DNA from: Agathobaculum massiliense
Lineage (GTDB): Bacteria > Bacillota > Clostridia > Oscillospirales > Butyricicoccaceae
Reading direction: 5' to 3'
DNA: 64,000 bases
Assembly (NCBI RefSeq): GCF_900291975.1
Contig: NZ_OMPN01000001.1
Coordinates: 868,001 to 932,000, forward strand
Below the pieces are notes generated by a model. That model did not search any database. It was not told the origin of the DNA and saw only the letters and a program-made list of their open reading frames with translations. How positions within the stretch are numbered: the stretch's first letter is position 1; the number at the start of each line of letters is the position of its first letter. Made by a program: the position numbers and the translations under genes. Shown one piece after another: positions 24,392 through 32,856 of the stretch.

Positions 24392-25174
24392 TTACCGCTT
24401 TCCGTACATGCCGCCGCCGATCGCCTCCGCGATCTCGTCCCGCGTTTCAAGCAGCGGCACACGCAGCGCGGCGATGCGCTCGTCCGACATGCGCGTCAGC
24501 GGCGCGGAAACCGAGATCGCATACGAGGCGCGCCCCCGATAATCCGGAATCGCCGCCGCGATGCAGCGCACGCCCAGCTCGTTTTCTTCGTTATCCATCG
24601 CGTAGCCCAGCCGCCGGACCTGCACCAGCTCCTGAAAAAACGCGGCTTCATCCACGATCGTATAGGGTGTCCACGGACGGACGTCGCTGGCGCGCCAGAG
24701 CTCGCGCGCTTCCTCGTCCGGCCAGGTGGCCAGGATGGCCTTGCCCACGCCCGTGCAGTACAGCGGGCGGCGCATGCCGATACGCGAAAACATGCGGATC
24801 GCGCCGCTCACGCTTTCTACCTTATGAATATAAACAATATCGCGCTCTTCCTGTAGGACCAGGTGGACAGTCTCTCCAGTTTCATGCCCCAGACGCTCCA
24901 ACGGCGCGCGGGCGCGCTCGATCACATCCATGTTCTCCACAATATAGCTGCTCAGCTCGCACAGGCGCATGCCCGCGCGATAAACGCTGGTTTCCGCGTC
25001 CCGCTGCACATAGCCACGCGTACACATCGTTGCCAGCAGCCGGTGTACCGTGCTTTTATGCAGGCCGGTTTCCGCCGACAGCGTGCCGATCGTCATGCCG
25101 TTCCGGCTGCGGCACAGCTTTTCCAGCAGGTCAAACGCCCGCTCCAACGACTGGACCGACGAGGATTCTGCCAT
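24392..25174 (-). CDS. IclR-family regulator (KdgR-like)
   Basis: A 260-residue protein with an N-terminal winged helix (VQSLERAFDLLEKLCRSRNG, then LHKSTVHRLLATMCTRGYVQ) and an IclR effector domain (about 80-250) with YCTGVGKAILA and the GVRCIAAAIPDYRG pocket strand. It is divergent from the kdgA-VOC-kdgK operon, and TGAAACA half-sites lie between the two, like known KdgR boxes. Control of 2-keto-3-deoxygluconate use is the likely function; the true ligand may be KDG (inference). Confidence 0.87.
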   Translation of the reverse strand: MAESSSVQSLERAFDLLEKLCRSRNGMTIGTLSAETGLHKSTVHRLLATMCTRGYVQRDAETSVYRAGMRLCELSSYIVENMDVIERARAPLERLGHETGETVHLVLQEERDIVYIHKVESVSGAIRMFSRIGMRRPLYCTGVGKAILATWPDEEARELWRASDVRPWTPYTIVDEAAFFQELVQVRRLGYAMDNEENELGVRCIAAAIPDYRGRASYAISVSAPLTRMSDERIAALRVPLLETRDEIAEAIGGGMYGKR

Positions 25175-25198
25175 GGAATTTCCTCCCTTTTGTTCCGC

Positions 25199-25217
25199 AT
25201 TATAAAACCTTGTTTCA
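25199..25217 (-). promoter_or_regulatory. -10 region of the IclR gene with KdgR-like half-site
   Basis: Minus-strand TATAAT (25204-25199) preceded by TGAAACA (25217-25211, read as TGTTTCA on plus). The half-site lies inside the promoter, which suggests self-repression. Confidence 0.5.
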
Positions 25218-25279
25218 TTTTAATAGATTTTACACAAAAACACAAGAGAAACTTTGCACAGATTGTTAGCAGAAAACTC

Positions 25280-25354
25280 TTGCAATCTGACGGTAAAGTA
25301 ATATAATTAAATCAGCAAGTGAATTCGTGAAACAATATTCCACAATATGAAACA
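25280..25354 (+). promoter_or_regulatory. kdgA operon promoter and operator
   Basis: TTGCAA (25280-25285), 16-base spacer, TATAAT (25302-25307). Downstream, 25328-25354 holds TGAAACA, then ATATT-CCAC-AATAT, then a second TGAAACA. TGAAACA matches the KdgR-box half-site, so the IclR protein encoded opposite is the probable repressor. Confidence 0.6.
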
Positions 25355-25369
25355 CGGAGGATGATCGCA

Positions 25370-26014
25370 ATGAATGAAATCGAGAAAAAGGTCCAGTCCA
25401 TCGGTGTCGTACCGGTAATCAAGCTCAACAACCCTGACCGTGACGCGGTTCCGCTGGCAAAGGCGCTGATCGACGGCGGCGTACCGGTTGCCGAGGTCAC
25501 GTTCCGTGCGGCGGGCGCCGCCAAGGCCATCAAGGCCATGCACGACGCCTATCCGGAAATGCTCGTGGGCGCGGGTACTGTCCTGACCACCGACCAGGTA
25601 GACGAGGCGATGGCCGCTGGCGCGCAGTTCATCGTCACCCCCGGCATGGATCCCGAAATCGTCGCCTACTGCAAGAAAGTCGGCGTGCAGATCTTCCCCG
25701 GTTGCACCACCCCGACCGATTATCACACCGCCTATAAGTTCGGCCTCGAGGTCCTCAAGTTCTTCCCCGCCGAGCAGTCCGGCGGCATCGCCAAGATCAA
25801 GGCTATGAGCGCCCCGTTCCCGATGTTCAAGGTTATGCCGACCGGCGGCATCTCGCTGAAGAACCTGGCGGACTATGCCAAAAATCATGTCATCGCTGCC
25901 TGCGGCGGCTCCTACATGGTCACCGCCGACCTGATCGAGGGCGGCAAGTGGGATGAGATCACCGACCTGTGCAAGAAGTCGGTCGAGATCGTGAAAGAGG
26001 CGCGCAATGGCTGA
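25370..26014 (+). CDS. kdgA: KHG/KDPG aldolase
   Basis: A 214-residue class I aldolase splitting 2-keto-3-deoxy-6-phosphogluconate into pyruvate and glyceraldehyde 3-phosphate. Family marks are GVVPVIKL, PVAEVTFRAAGAA (general base Glu), GAGTVLT and the Schiff-base lysine in EVLKFFPAEQSGG, followed by MPTGGIS. Start at 25370 is favoured over 25361 because GGAGG is then 9 bases away. It is the first gene of an operon with a VOC protein and KDG kinase, the lower end of uronate/pectin breakdown. Confidence 0.92.
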   Translation: MNEIEKKVQSIGVVPVIKLNNPDRDAVPLAKALIDGGVPVAEVTFRAAGAAKAIKAMHDAYPEMLVGAGTVLTTDQVDEAMAAGAQFIVTPGMDPEIVAYCKKVGVQIFPGCTTPTDYHTAYKFGLEVLKFFPAEQSGGIAKIKAMSAPFPMFKVMPTGGISLKNLADYAKNHVIAACGGSYMVTADLIEGGKWDEITDLCKKSVEIVKEARNG

Positions 26015-26354
26015 GTATTCTCTGGCGCACATCGGCATCAACGCCGCGAATGAGCAGGAAGCCCTCAAGACCGCTGAAATGTTTTCCGCCCTGTTTGGCT
26101 TTGCGGTAAAGCCGGGCAACAGCTCGGTCTTCGCCGGAACAGGCATCGAGGTGATGAAGGAGCCCTATAAGGGCCGGAACGGACACATCGCCATCGGGAC
26201 GCCGGACGTCGCCGCCGCCAAAGCGGATCTGGAGGGGCGCGGCTTTACATTCGACGACGCGACCGCCAAGTTCAAGGCTGATGGCACGCTCAACGCAATT
26301 TACCTGACCGACGAAATCTGCGGCTTCGCCGTACATCTGGTCGGCAAGAAATAA
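26007..26354 (+). CDS. VOC (glyoxalase/dioxygenase fold) protein coupled to kdgA
   Basis: A 115-residue VOC-fold protein: HIGINAANEQEALKTAEMFSALFGF at the start, GHIAIGTPDVAAAKADLEGRG in the middle and IYLTDEICGFAVHLVGKK at the end, with His and Glu in metal-ligand-like places. It overlaps kdgA by 8 bases. In some Clostridia a similar VOC domain is fused to the KDPG aldolase C-terminus (recollection), so it may act on or isomerise the same keto-deoxy sugar. Function not established. Confidence 0.75.
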   Translation: MAEYSLAHIGINAANEQEALKTAEMFSALFGFAVKPGNSSVFAGTGIEVMKEPYKGRNGHIAIGTPDVAAAKADLEGRGFTFDDATAKFKADGTLNAIYLTDEICGFAVHLVGKK

Positions 26355-26383
26355 TCACAACCTATCTTTACGGAGGGAAAATC

Positions 26384-27409
26384 ATGAAAATCGTAACCTT
26401 TGGCGAGCTTATGATCCGTCTGCAGCCGTACAATTACGAACGCTTCGTACAGGCTGACCATCTCGAATTCACCTTTGGCGGCGGCGAAGCCAACGTTGCT
26501 GTTTCGCTGGCGAACTACGGCATGGACGCCGCGTTCGTCACCAAACTGCCGGCGCACACCATCGGCCAGTGCGCGGTCAACTCCCTGCGCCGCTACGGTG
26601 TGGATACCAGCAAGATCGTCCGCGGCGGCGACCGTGTCGGCATCTACTTCAACGAGAAGGGCGCTTCCCAGCGCGGCTCGGTCTGCATCTACGACCGCGC
26701 GCATTCCGCGATCCAGGAAGCGACCACCGCTGATTTTGACTGGAACAAAATCTTTGAGGGCGTGGACTGGTTCCACTTCACCGGCATCACTCCGGCGCTC
26801 GGCCCGAATGTTGTCGATATCTGCCGCGAGGCCTGCCAGGCGGCCAAGGCGCACGGCGTCAAGATCTCCTGCGACCTGAACTACCGCGGCAAGCTCTGGA
26901 CCCGCGAGCAGGCGCGCGAGGCCATGACCGATCTGTGCCAGTATGTGGACGTGTGCATCTCCAACGAGGAGGATGCCAAGGACGTGTTCGGTATTGAGGC
27001 TGAATCCACCGATATCTACGCGGGTGAGATCAACCACGAGGGCTACAAGTCTGTCGCCAAGCAGCTGGCGGACAAGTTCGGTTTTGAAAAGGTTGCCATC
27101 ACCCTGCGCGAGTCCCACTCCGCTTCCGACAACGGCTGGAGCGCGATGCTGTTCGACGCGAAGACCGGCGAGTACTGCTTCTCCAAGAAGTATGAGCTGC
27201 GCATCATCGACCGCGTCGGCGGCGGCGACAGCTTCGGCGGTGGCCTGATCTACGCGCTGCTGAACGGGAAGTCCACCCAGGACGCGGTGGAGTTTGCTGT
27301 CGCGGCTTCCGCGCTCAAGCACACCATCGAGGGCGACTACAACATGGTTACGGTCGCCGAAGTCGAGAAGCTCGCCGGCGGCGACGGCTCCGGCCGCATC
27401 CAGCGCTAA
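26384..27409 (+). CDS. kdgK: 2-keto-3-deoxygluconate kinase (PfkB family)
   Basis: A 341-residue ribokinase-family sugar kinase. GGGEANVAVSLANYG is the substrate-binding N-terminal motif, DLNYRGKLW the inner strand and RVGGGDSFGGGLIYALL the PfkB signature 2 with the catalytic Asp in GGD. It phosphorylates KDG to KDPG for the aldolase encoded two genes upstream. AAGGAGGG-like GGAGGGAAAATC precedes the ATG. The TGITPAL segment is seen in KdgK and supports the name over 5-dehydro-2-deoxygluconokinase. Confidence 0.88.
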   Translation: MKIVTFGELMIRLQPYNYERFVQADHLEFTFGGGEANVAVSLANYGMDAAFVTKLPAHTIGQCAVNSLRRYGVDTSKIVRGGDRVGIYFNEKGASQRGSVCIYDRAHSAIQEATTADFDWNKIFEGVDWFHFTGITPALGPNVVDICREACQAAKAHGVKISCDLNYRGKLWTREQAREAMTDLCQYVDVCISNEEDAKDVFGIEAESTDIYAGEINHEGYKSVAKQLADKFGFEKVAITLRESHSASDNGWSAMLFDAKTGEYCFSKKYELRIIDRVGGGDSFGGGLIYALLNGKSTQDAVEFAVAASALKHTIEGDYNMVTVAEVEKLAGGDGSGRIQR

Positions 27410-27423
27410 ACCTTACCCATAGC

Positions 27424-27439
27424 AACGGCATTTGCCGTT
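27424..27439 (+). terminator. Short terminator after kdgK
   Basis: AACGGCA-TT-TGCCGTT followed by TTCC; a short stem 15 bases after the stop. Confidence 0.55.
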
Positions 27440-27477
27440 TTCCTCATCATTTTGATACCTCCCCTATCCTAACAAAG

Positions 27478-27515
27478 CGGAAAGCCCGCACTCCATTCGG
27501 AGTGCGGGCTTTCCG
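27478..27515. terminator. Strong terminator between kdgK and the ABC operon
   Basis: A perfect 17-bp stem (27478-27494 against 27499-27515) with an ATTC loop, between converging operons; it closes the ABC-permease transcript on the minus strand. Confidence 0.85.
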
Positions 27516-27518
27516 TAT

Positions 27519-28229
27519 TCATAGTCTGCCGCGCCGGAAAATCCGCATGCCCAGCAGCAGGATTCCGGCCAGCAGCAAAAGCCCCTGCGCCACCCACACC
27601 GCGGCCGGCAACGTGAAAGGCGGGTCAGCCGGCAGGGTGAGCGGATAGCTCCGCAGTAGCGTGCCGTTCCACAGGCCGAGCGCCTCGGGCAGCGGCAGCG
27701 CGGACAGGATAAACGGCGCGAGCATCCACCCGTATACCAGCCACGGGCATGCGCCGCCCAGCAGCCAACCGCTCCCCGCCGCAAACACAAGCGGCGGCAC
27801 CGCGACTGCCAGCAGAGGAAGCAGCAGGCTCCCCCAGTCGTGCCAGTGCAGCGTATAGGCAAAGAATACCGCGGCCAGCAGCACGGCGGCGCCAAGCAGC
27901 AGAAGCATCCCTAGCAGCAGCGCCATGCAGCGCACGCCCGCAAAGCGGCGCGGGTCCACCGCAGTCGCGCCGGTCAGCACCGCGGTCCGCCGTTCGCCCT
28001 CCGAGGTGAAGAAGGTCAGGAAAAACAGCGTACCCACCCACAAAAGGGGCAGCAGCCGCGCCAGATAATATCCAAAGCTCCACGGCGAGAACGGCGCGGT
28101 GTACGCAACGCCCAGTATCACCTCTCCGGAAAGTAGCAGCCAGCCGTAGAGAAGCACCGCCGCCAATATGCCGAAGAAAAATTTATTCAGCAGGAGCCGG
28201 CGCAGCTCGCACACAAACACCTTACGCAC
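27519..28229 (-). CDS. ABC-2-type permease subunit
   Basis: A 236-residue integral membrane protein with six predicted helices, opening MRKVFVCELRRLLLNKFFFGILAAV and carrying a cytoplasmic SEGERRTAVLTGATAVDPRRF loop after the second helix pair, as in ABC-2 export permeases. It overlaps the upstream permease-peptidase gene by 8 bases and is the last gene of an ABC operon. With no binding protein gene nearby, export rather than import is expected. Confidence 0.75.
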   Translation of the reverse strand: MRKVFVCELRRLLLNKFFFGILAAVLLYGWLLLSGEVILGVAYTAPFSPWSFGYYLARLLPLLWVGTLFFLTFFTSEGERRTAVLTGATAVDPRRFAGVRCMALLLGMLLLLGAAVLLAAVFFAYTLHWHDWGSLLLPLLAVAVPPLVFAAGSGWLLGGACPWLVYGWMLAPFILSALPLPEALGLWNGTLLRSYPLTLPADPPFTLPAAVWVAQGLLLLAGILLLGMRIFRRGRL

Positions 28230-30405
28230 GTCCGATCTCTCCTTCCTCCAAGTCGCAGGCGTTCAGAAAATCACCCAGCGTGATATACGGCGGCAGCTCG
28301 CCGCCCCCCTGCGTATACAGCCGCGCCAGCACCGCGTCCAGCCTTTCCCGCCCGATCTTCTGCTCCGCGCGGTAGATCATCAGCGCCGTGCCGTCGTACC
28401 AGTTGACCGAATCGGCTGCAGCCTTTACCTCTGCCGCATATGCTTCAGGCAGGACCGCCAGATATTCCGGATGCCGCATATAAAACGACTGCGCGTTCTG
28501 CGACGTGGTGCGCTCCCACTTTTCGACATAATTTGCGCGGGCATACTCCTCTCCTTTCAGTTCAGCCATCAGCCGGTAGGTCGAGTAGGTCGTCATGCCC
28601 TCGTCCGTCCAGTTCGCGTCCTCCATATCGGCCAGGGAAACGCCCAGCCCCCACCACTGATGGATGATCTCATGCGCCAGCACCTCGGCGCTGTCCGCGC
28701 CCTTGTCCGGAGAGGCCAGGTTTTGATCGCTGAAATAGCTCTCCCCCATTTGGCTGATGTTCCCACTCGCGCTCCCGCCAAACTGGAACACCGTGCTCTG
28801 CACAATCTTGAACGGCTTGTCCTGCGTAAAGGTACGCGGGCCATAGTGTTCGGTGCAATAGTCAATCGCCTCCTGCATGATGTCAATCCCCTCGCCCGCA
28901 AGGCGCGGCTCGTATTTAGCGCTGTACCAGAATTCGATCGGGAAGCCGCCGCCCTCCAGCGTCCGGCACATATAGTCGCCCGCGAAAATGCGTAGTTCGC
29001 CTGCGCCTGCGTCCTCGGCATGCCAGTTGGTCGTCCCGTCGCCATTCGGCGCCCCCCTGCGCGTCGTTCCGGAGGACACCAGCGTCATCGAATCCCGCAG
29101 CGCGATATCCAGCGTGACCGGCGTTTCCTCCCCCGCCAGCTGCAGGAGCAGGGACGGGGCGAGATGCGACCCGAACAGCTCGATCCCTTTTCCGCTGATG
29201 AATCCGGCGCTGCTCATCAGTTCTTCCTGTGCGTTCCACATTTTCGGCATGCCGCCGTACTCCACGACCAGCGTGATCTGTTCCTCTGCGGGGAGTACAC
29301 AGCGCACCTCGCGCGCGGCGATATAATCGTTGCACATATCCTCCCATTCCACAGGGTTGCCATTGGCCGTGACCTCCCGCACCCGATAGCCGGAATCCAG
29401 CTCGAAATACAGCTCCTGCGACTCCCCCGACGTATTGGTAATCCGATAGGAGGCTGTGCCGGACAGCGTACCCAGCAGGTAGCTTTCAATACGCGCTTCG
29501 ATCTCCGTGCCGGCCAACGTCAGGGCCGTGTTGCTGCGGTCCTCCGGCTGGTAGCTCATCCAATCCGACGGGCTGTGGTCTATAAACGGCTGCCGCGCCC
29601 ACAGGATGCCGCCTCCGGCCGCCAACGTGGCCGCCAGCAGCGGCAGGGCGGCAAACCGCAGATGGCGTGCAAACGATCCTATCAGCCCGCGGCCATATTG
29701 CCGCACCCCCAGCAGCGACAGCAAGTACAGGCTGGTCAGCAGACACAGCCAGACGATACGGCTGTACAGTGCGGTGCGCCAAATCACCGCGCTACCGAAC
29801 GCATCCGACAAGGCGGTAACAAGCGGCACGCACCACTGGGCGAGGAAAAAGCGGCTGCACCACGCGCCCTGTGAGAAAACGATGCATGCCAGCACAACAG
29901 CCAGGCTGATATCCAGCCGGTACGCGAACTGATCGACCGCCGCCGCCAGCAGCGTTCCCATGACCGGACCGGACAGCAGGATCAGCGCAGTCGCGAGCCA
30001 GTAATCCCCCAGGGAAAAGACAATGTCGAGCTTGTACCAGGTATAGGGCAGGTACAGCAGGCCGGTTGCCAGCACGGTCAACACGGCCATAGCCAGCACG
30101 GAGAACAGCCGCACGGCTGCGAGCCGGAGCGGGGACAGCGCCGCGTCGGTGATTGCGGCGATCCGGCTGCGGCGCGGCTTTTCCAGGCTCGCCAGCATCA
30201 GCAGCGCGAAAGCCGCCGCCCCGATCAGCCCGCCGGTCAGCATGGGGTTGGCCAGATACAGGGACGCCATGGAATCCCCATACGCCGGTCGGTACAGCCC
30301 GTATCCCGCCAGCGGCCCCAGCAGGGTCGCCGCGACCGCCAGCCAAGTCAACCGCCCGCACAACAGCCGCCCCAGCTCAACGCGGAACAATGCACGCAGG
30401 CTCAT
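28222..30405 (-). CDS. ABC-2 permease fused to an M1-type zinc peptidase
   Basis: A 727-residue protein. The N-terminal 280 residues form an ABC-2-like permease with about six helices (SLEKPRRSRIAAITDAALSPL is the cytoplasmic loop); residues about 290-720 form a gluzincin. The zinc site is HEIIHQWWG with His578, Glu579, His582 and the third ligand in NWTDEG (Glu602, 20 residues after the second His, one more than in classical M1 enzymes). Tyr in the later TYSTYRLM may stabilise the transition state. The peptidase domain should face outward if the last helix exits. It is encoded between the ATPase and a second permease. Confidence 0.82.
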   Translation of the reverse strand: MSLRALFRVELGRLLCGRLTWLAVAATLLGPLAGYGLYRPAYGDSMASLYLANPMLTGGLIGAAAFALLMLASLEKPRRSRIAAITDAALSPLRLAAVRLFSVLAMAVLTVLATGLLYLPYTWYKLDIVFSLGDYWLATALILLSGPVMGTLLAAAVDQFAYRLDISLAVVLACIVFSQGAWCSRFFLAQWCVPLVTALSDAFGSAVIWRTALYSRIVWLCLLTSLYLLSLLGVRQYGRGLIGSFARHLRFAALPLLAATLAAGGGILWARQPFIDHSPSDWMSYQPEDRSNTALTLAGTEIEARIESYLLGTLSGTASYRITNTSGESQELYFELDSGYRVREVTANGNPVEWEDMCNDYIAAREVRCVLPAEEQITLVVEYGGMPKMWNAQEELMSSAGFISGKGIELFGSHLAPSLLLQLAGEETPVTLDIALRDSMTLVSSGTTRRGAPNGDGTTNWHAEDAGAGELRIFAGDYMCRTLEGGGFPIEFWYSAKYEPRLAGEGIDIMQEAIDYCTEHYGPRTFTQDKPFKIVQSTVFQFGGSASGNISQMGESYFSDQNLASPDKGADSAEVLAHEIIHQWWGLGVSLADMEDANWTDEGMTTYSTYRLMAELKGEEYARANYVEKWERTTSQNAQSFYMRHPEYLAVLPEAYAAEVKAAADSVNWYDGTALMIYRAEQKIGRERLDAVLARLYTQGGGELPPYITLGDFLNACDLEEGEIGRA

Positions 30406-31256
30406 GTTTCCGCCTCCTCGATCAGGTAGAGGTAGGCGTCCTCCAGCGTCGGCTCAGCCGGCTGGGCGTAGGCGGGCAGCGTGCGCGCCACCGCGCGGCA
30501 CTGGACCCCGTCCGCGGTATTGACGCGCGCGGTGATATGCAGCGCCGCGTCCTCCTCCGGCCGTTCGGAAAAGGTGCAGACATGTCCCCGCGTCATGCGG
30601 ATCAGCTCCTGCGGCGTACCCGAAAAGCGAATACGGCCATGATGGATGACGATAAGCCGGTTGCATACGGACTGCACATCCTCGATGATATGAGTGGACA
30701 GCAGCACCAGCTTATCCTGCGCCGCGCGCGAAAACAGGTTGCGGAAATGGATGCGCTCCTCCGGATCCAGCCCGACGGTCGGCTCGTCAAAGATCAGGAA
30801 CCGCGGCTCCCCCAGCAGGGCCTGCGCGATGCCGACCCGCTGCCGCTGCCCGCCGGACAGCGTGCGTATCCGCGCGCGCCGTTTTTCCTCCAAATTGACA
30901 TCCGACAGCACGGCCTGCACCGCCTTTTTCTGGTCGTGCAGTCCCTTGAGGGCGGCCATGTACTCCAGAACCCGTTCGCCCGTCAGTTCGTCATACAGGC
31001 CGAAGCTCTGCGGCAGATAGCCCAGTCGCCGTTTATAGGCGGTTTCGTTTTCCCGCAGCGGCGCGCCGTCGGCCAGAATCGTCCCCGCCGATTCGGTCAG
31101 CCCTGCCACGAGCAGCTTCATGAGGGGGGGTTTTCCCGCGCCGTTCGGCCCCCGCAGGCCGACCAGGCTGGGGCTTTCCAGTTCAAGGGAGATGTCCTGC
31201 AGCGCCTGCTTGCCGTTGGGATAGGTCATGGACAGGCTGTTGATACTGATTTTCAT
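30402..31256 (-). CDS. ABC transporter ATPase with aberrant Walker A
   Basis: A 284-residue ABC ATPase. The Walker A reads GPNGAGKPPL (36-45) instead of GPNGAGKTTL: both residues after Lys42 are Pro (codons CCC CCC at 31130-31125). Other motifs are normal: Q-loop LPQSFGLY, signature LSGGQRQRVGIAQAL, Walker B FLIFDEPTVGLDP and the H-loop STHI. The Thr normally bound to Mg-ATP is lost, so ATPase activity may be weak or absent unless this is a sequencing error. The gene overlaps the permease-peptidase gene by 4 bases and leads the exporter operon. Confidence 0.85.
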   Translation of the reverse strand: MKISINSLSMTYPNGKQALQDISLELESPSLVGLRGPNGAGKPPLMKLLVAGLTESAGTILADGAPLRENETAYKRRLGYLPQSFGLYDELTGERVLEYMAALKGLHDQKKAVQAVLSDVNLEEKRRARIRTLSGGQRQRVGIAQALLGEPRFLIFDEPTVGLDPEERIHFRNLFSRAAQDKLVLLSTHIIEDVQSVCNRLIVIHHGRIRFSGTPQELIRMTRGHVCTFSERPEEDAALHITARVNTADGVQCRAVARTLPAYAQPAEPTLEDAYLYLIEEAET

Positions 31257-31356
31257 ATGTCAGCGTCCTTTCTTGCGATTTCTGACGCCCAGTATATACG
31301 CGCCGCATGGAACCAGTTTGAAGCTAATGTGTGTTTTATATGAAGAAGCCCGCCGC

Positions 31357-32856
31357 TCAATCGAGCGGCGGGAACGTAATGGTAAAGGATACCCCCTCCG
31401 GCGTGTTGCAGGCCGTGCAAACGGCATGGCACCGCTGCAAAATCATACGCACCAGATACAACCCCAACCCGCTGCCGCCCGTCCGGCGGTTGCGGGACTG
31501 CTCGGCGCGGTAAAACGCTTCAAACAGATGCGGGATATCCCCTTCCGACAGGTGCGCGCGGGTATTTTCGACCGTCAGCACCGGCCGGCCGGCCCGTAGT
31601 CGGGTGCTGACGCGGACCTCGGCTCCCGCGGGCGAATAATGCGCGGCGTTAGACAGCAGGTTTTCTACCGCCCTGCCCAGCAGGGCGCGCTCCCCCAGCA
31701 CCGTCACCCCATCCGACAGGGACACCCGAAAGCGCAGGCCGCGCTGCTCGAACAGCGCTTCATCCTGCTCCAACTGCTCCTGCACCAGCTCGGACAGGTC
31801 GAGACGCTCCATTTTTACCGGCTCGCCGTCCGATTCCAGCCGCGAAACGGTCAGGATCTCGCGTATCAGCTCTTCCATACGCGCGGTCACAGCAAGCGAC
31901 CGCGCGAGATATTTGTCACGGTCCCGATATACGGAAACCCCGTCCAGCATGCCGGTCAACTGTCCCTTGAGGATCGTAACCGGCGTTTTCAGCTCATGCG
32001 ACGCGGCGGAAAAAAACGCCAGTCGCTGCCGTTCCAGCTTCCGCTCGCGCTCCATATCACTGCGGAGCGCCTCATTCGCAGCCTGCAGGCCGGTCAGGGC
32101 CTCCTTCAGCTTTTGCGCCATGCCGTCCAGGCTGCGGCCCAGCACGCCGATCTCGTCGCGGCGTTTTTCCTCGCACTGCCAGTCGAAATCCAGATGTTCC
32201 ATGCGGCGCGCGATGCCGCTCAGCCGGATGATCGGCCGCGTGATGTAGCGAGAATACAGCAGCGCGCAGCCCGCCGAAAACACCAGCATTGCGAGCAGCA
32301 GCCATGGCGCGGCGCGCAGCAGTGCCTGCACCGCCTGATTCTCCGGCTGCGCATACGGCTGGACGTACAGCTCGTAGGAGGTGGCGTCGTGCAGGAAGGT
32401 GACCTCCGCAGTCAGGGCGCTGGTTGCCGTTCCGGTGATTGACAGCACGCTGTCCTCCCACATGCTGTCCGCCATCCCAAACGCTATACCGTCGCTTTTT
32501 CCGCTATCCTCCGCGGCCACAACCACCACATTGTCGTTTTCATACAGCGAATAGACCGCAAGCTGCGAGCCGGTGTCCACCACCTTGCCATCCGCACCCA
32601 GCAGCATGGCTTCCGCGCCCGCGCTGCGGATAAATTCATCAAGCAGCGGCCCGCAGTCCTCACGCTCTGTTTGCGCCAGCCGGTCGACCAATTCGTTCAT
32701 CTGTTCCTCTATCGCGCTGCTTATGACCGCCGTATAGGTGATCGGCGTCGCCCAGGCGATGCAGCCGAAAGTGATCGCGCCCGCGCCCAGCAGCAGGGCG
32801 AAAGTCATCAGGAAGATACGCGCGGTCAGGCTTTCACGGATTTTCTTTCGCAGCAC
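31357..32856 (-). CDS. Membrane sensor histidine kinase
   Basis: A 499-residue kinase with two membrane helices (about 13-40 and 183-205) enclosing a sensor domain, a HAMP region (about 206-258), the H-box FFSAASHELKTPV with His287, and an ATPase domain with ENLLSNAAHYS, a DxGxG-like VENTRAHLSEGD variant and GGSGLGLYLV. The N-box and G-box are intact. It overlaps its response regulator by 23 bases. The downstream ABC-peptidase operon is the probable output (inference from order). Confidence 0.9.
   Translation of the reverse strand: MLRKKIRESLTARIFLMTFALLLGAGAITFGCIAWATPITYTAVISSAIEEQMNELVDRLAQTEREDCGPLLDEFIRSAGAEAMLLGADGKVVDTGSQLAVYSLYENDNVVVVAAEDSGKSDGIAFGMADSMWEDSVLSITGTATSALTAEVTFLHDATSYELYVQPYAQPENQAVQALLRAAPWLLLAMLVFSAGCALLYSRYITRPIIRLSGIARRMEHLDFDWQCEEKRRDEIGVLGRSLDGMAQKLKEALTGLQAANEALRSDMERERKLERQRLAFFSAASHELKTPVTILKGQLTGMLDGVSVYRDRDKYLARSLAVTARMEELIREILTVSRLESDGEPVKMERLDLSELVQEQLEQDEALFEQRGLRFRVSLSDGVTVLGERALLGRAVENLLSNAAHYSPAGAEVRVSTRLRAGRPVLTVENTRAHLSEGDIPHLFEAFYRAEQSRNRRTGGSGLGLYLVRMILQRCHAVCTACNTPEGVSFTITFPPLD

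Noticed and set aside
23218-25269. Plus-strand 683-codon frame
   Set aside because: Antisense to the GNAT, hydrolase and IclR genes, all of which have intact motifs and ribosome sites.
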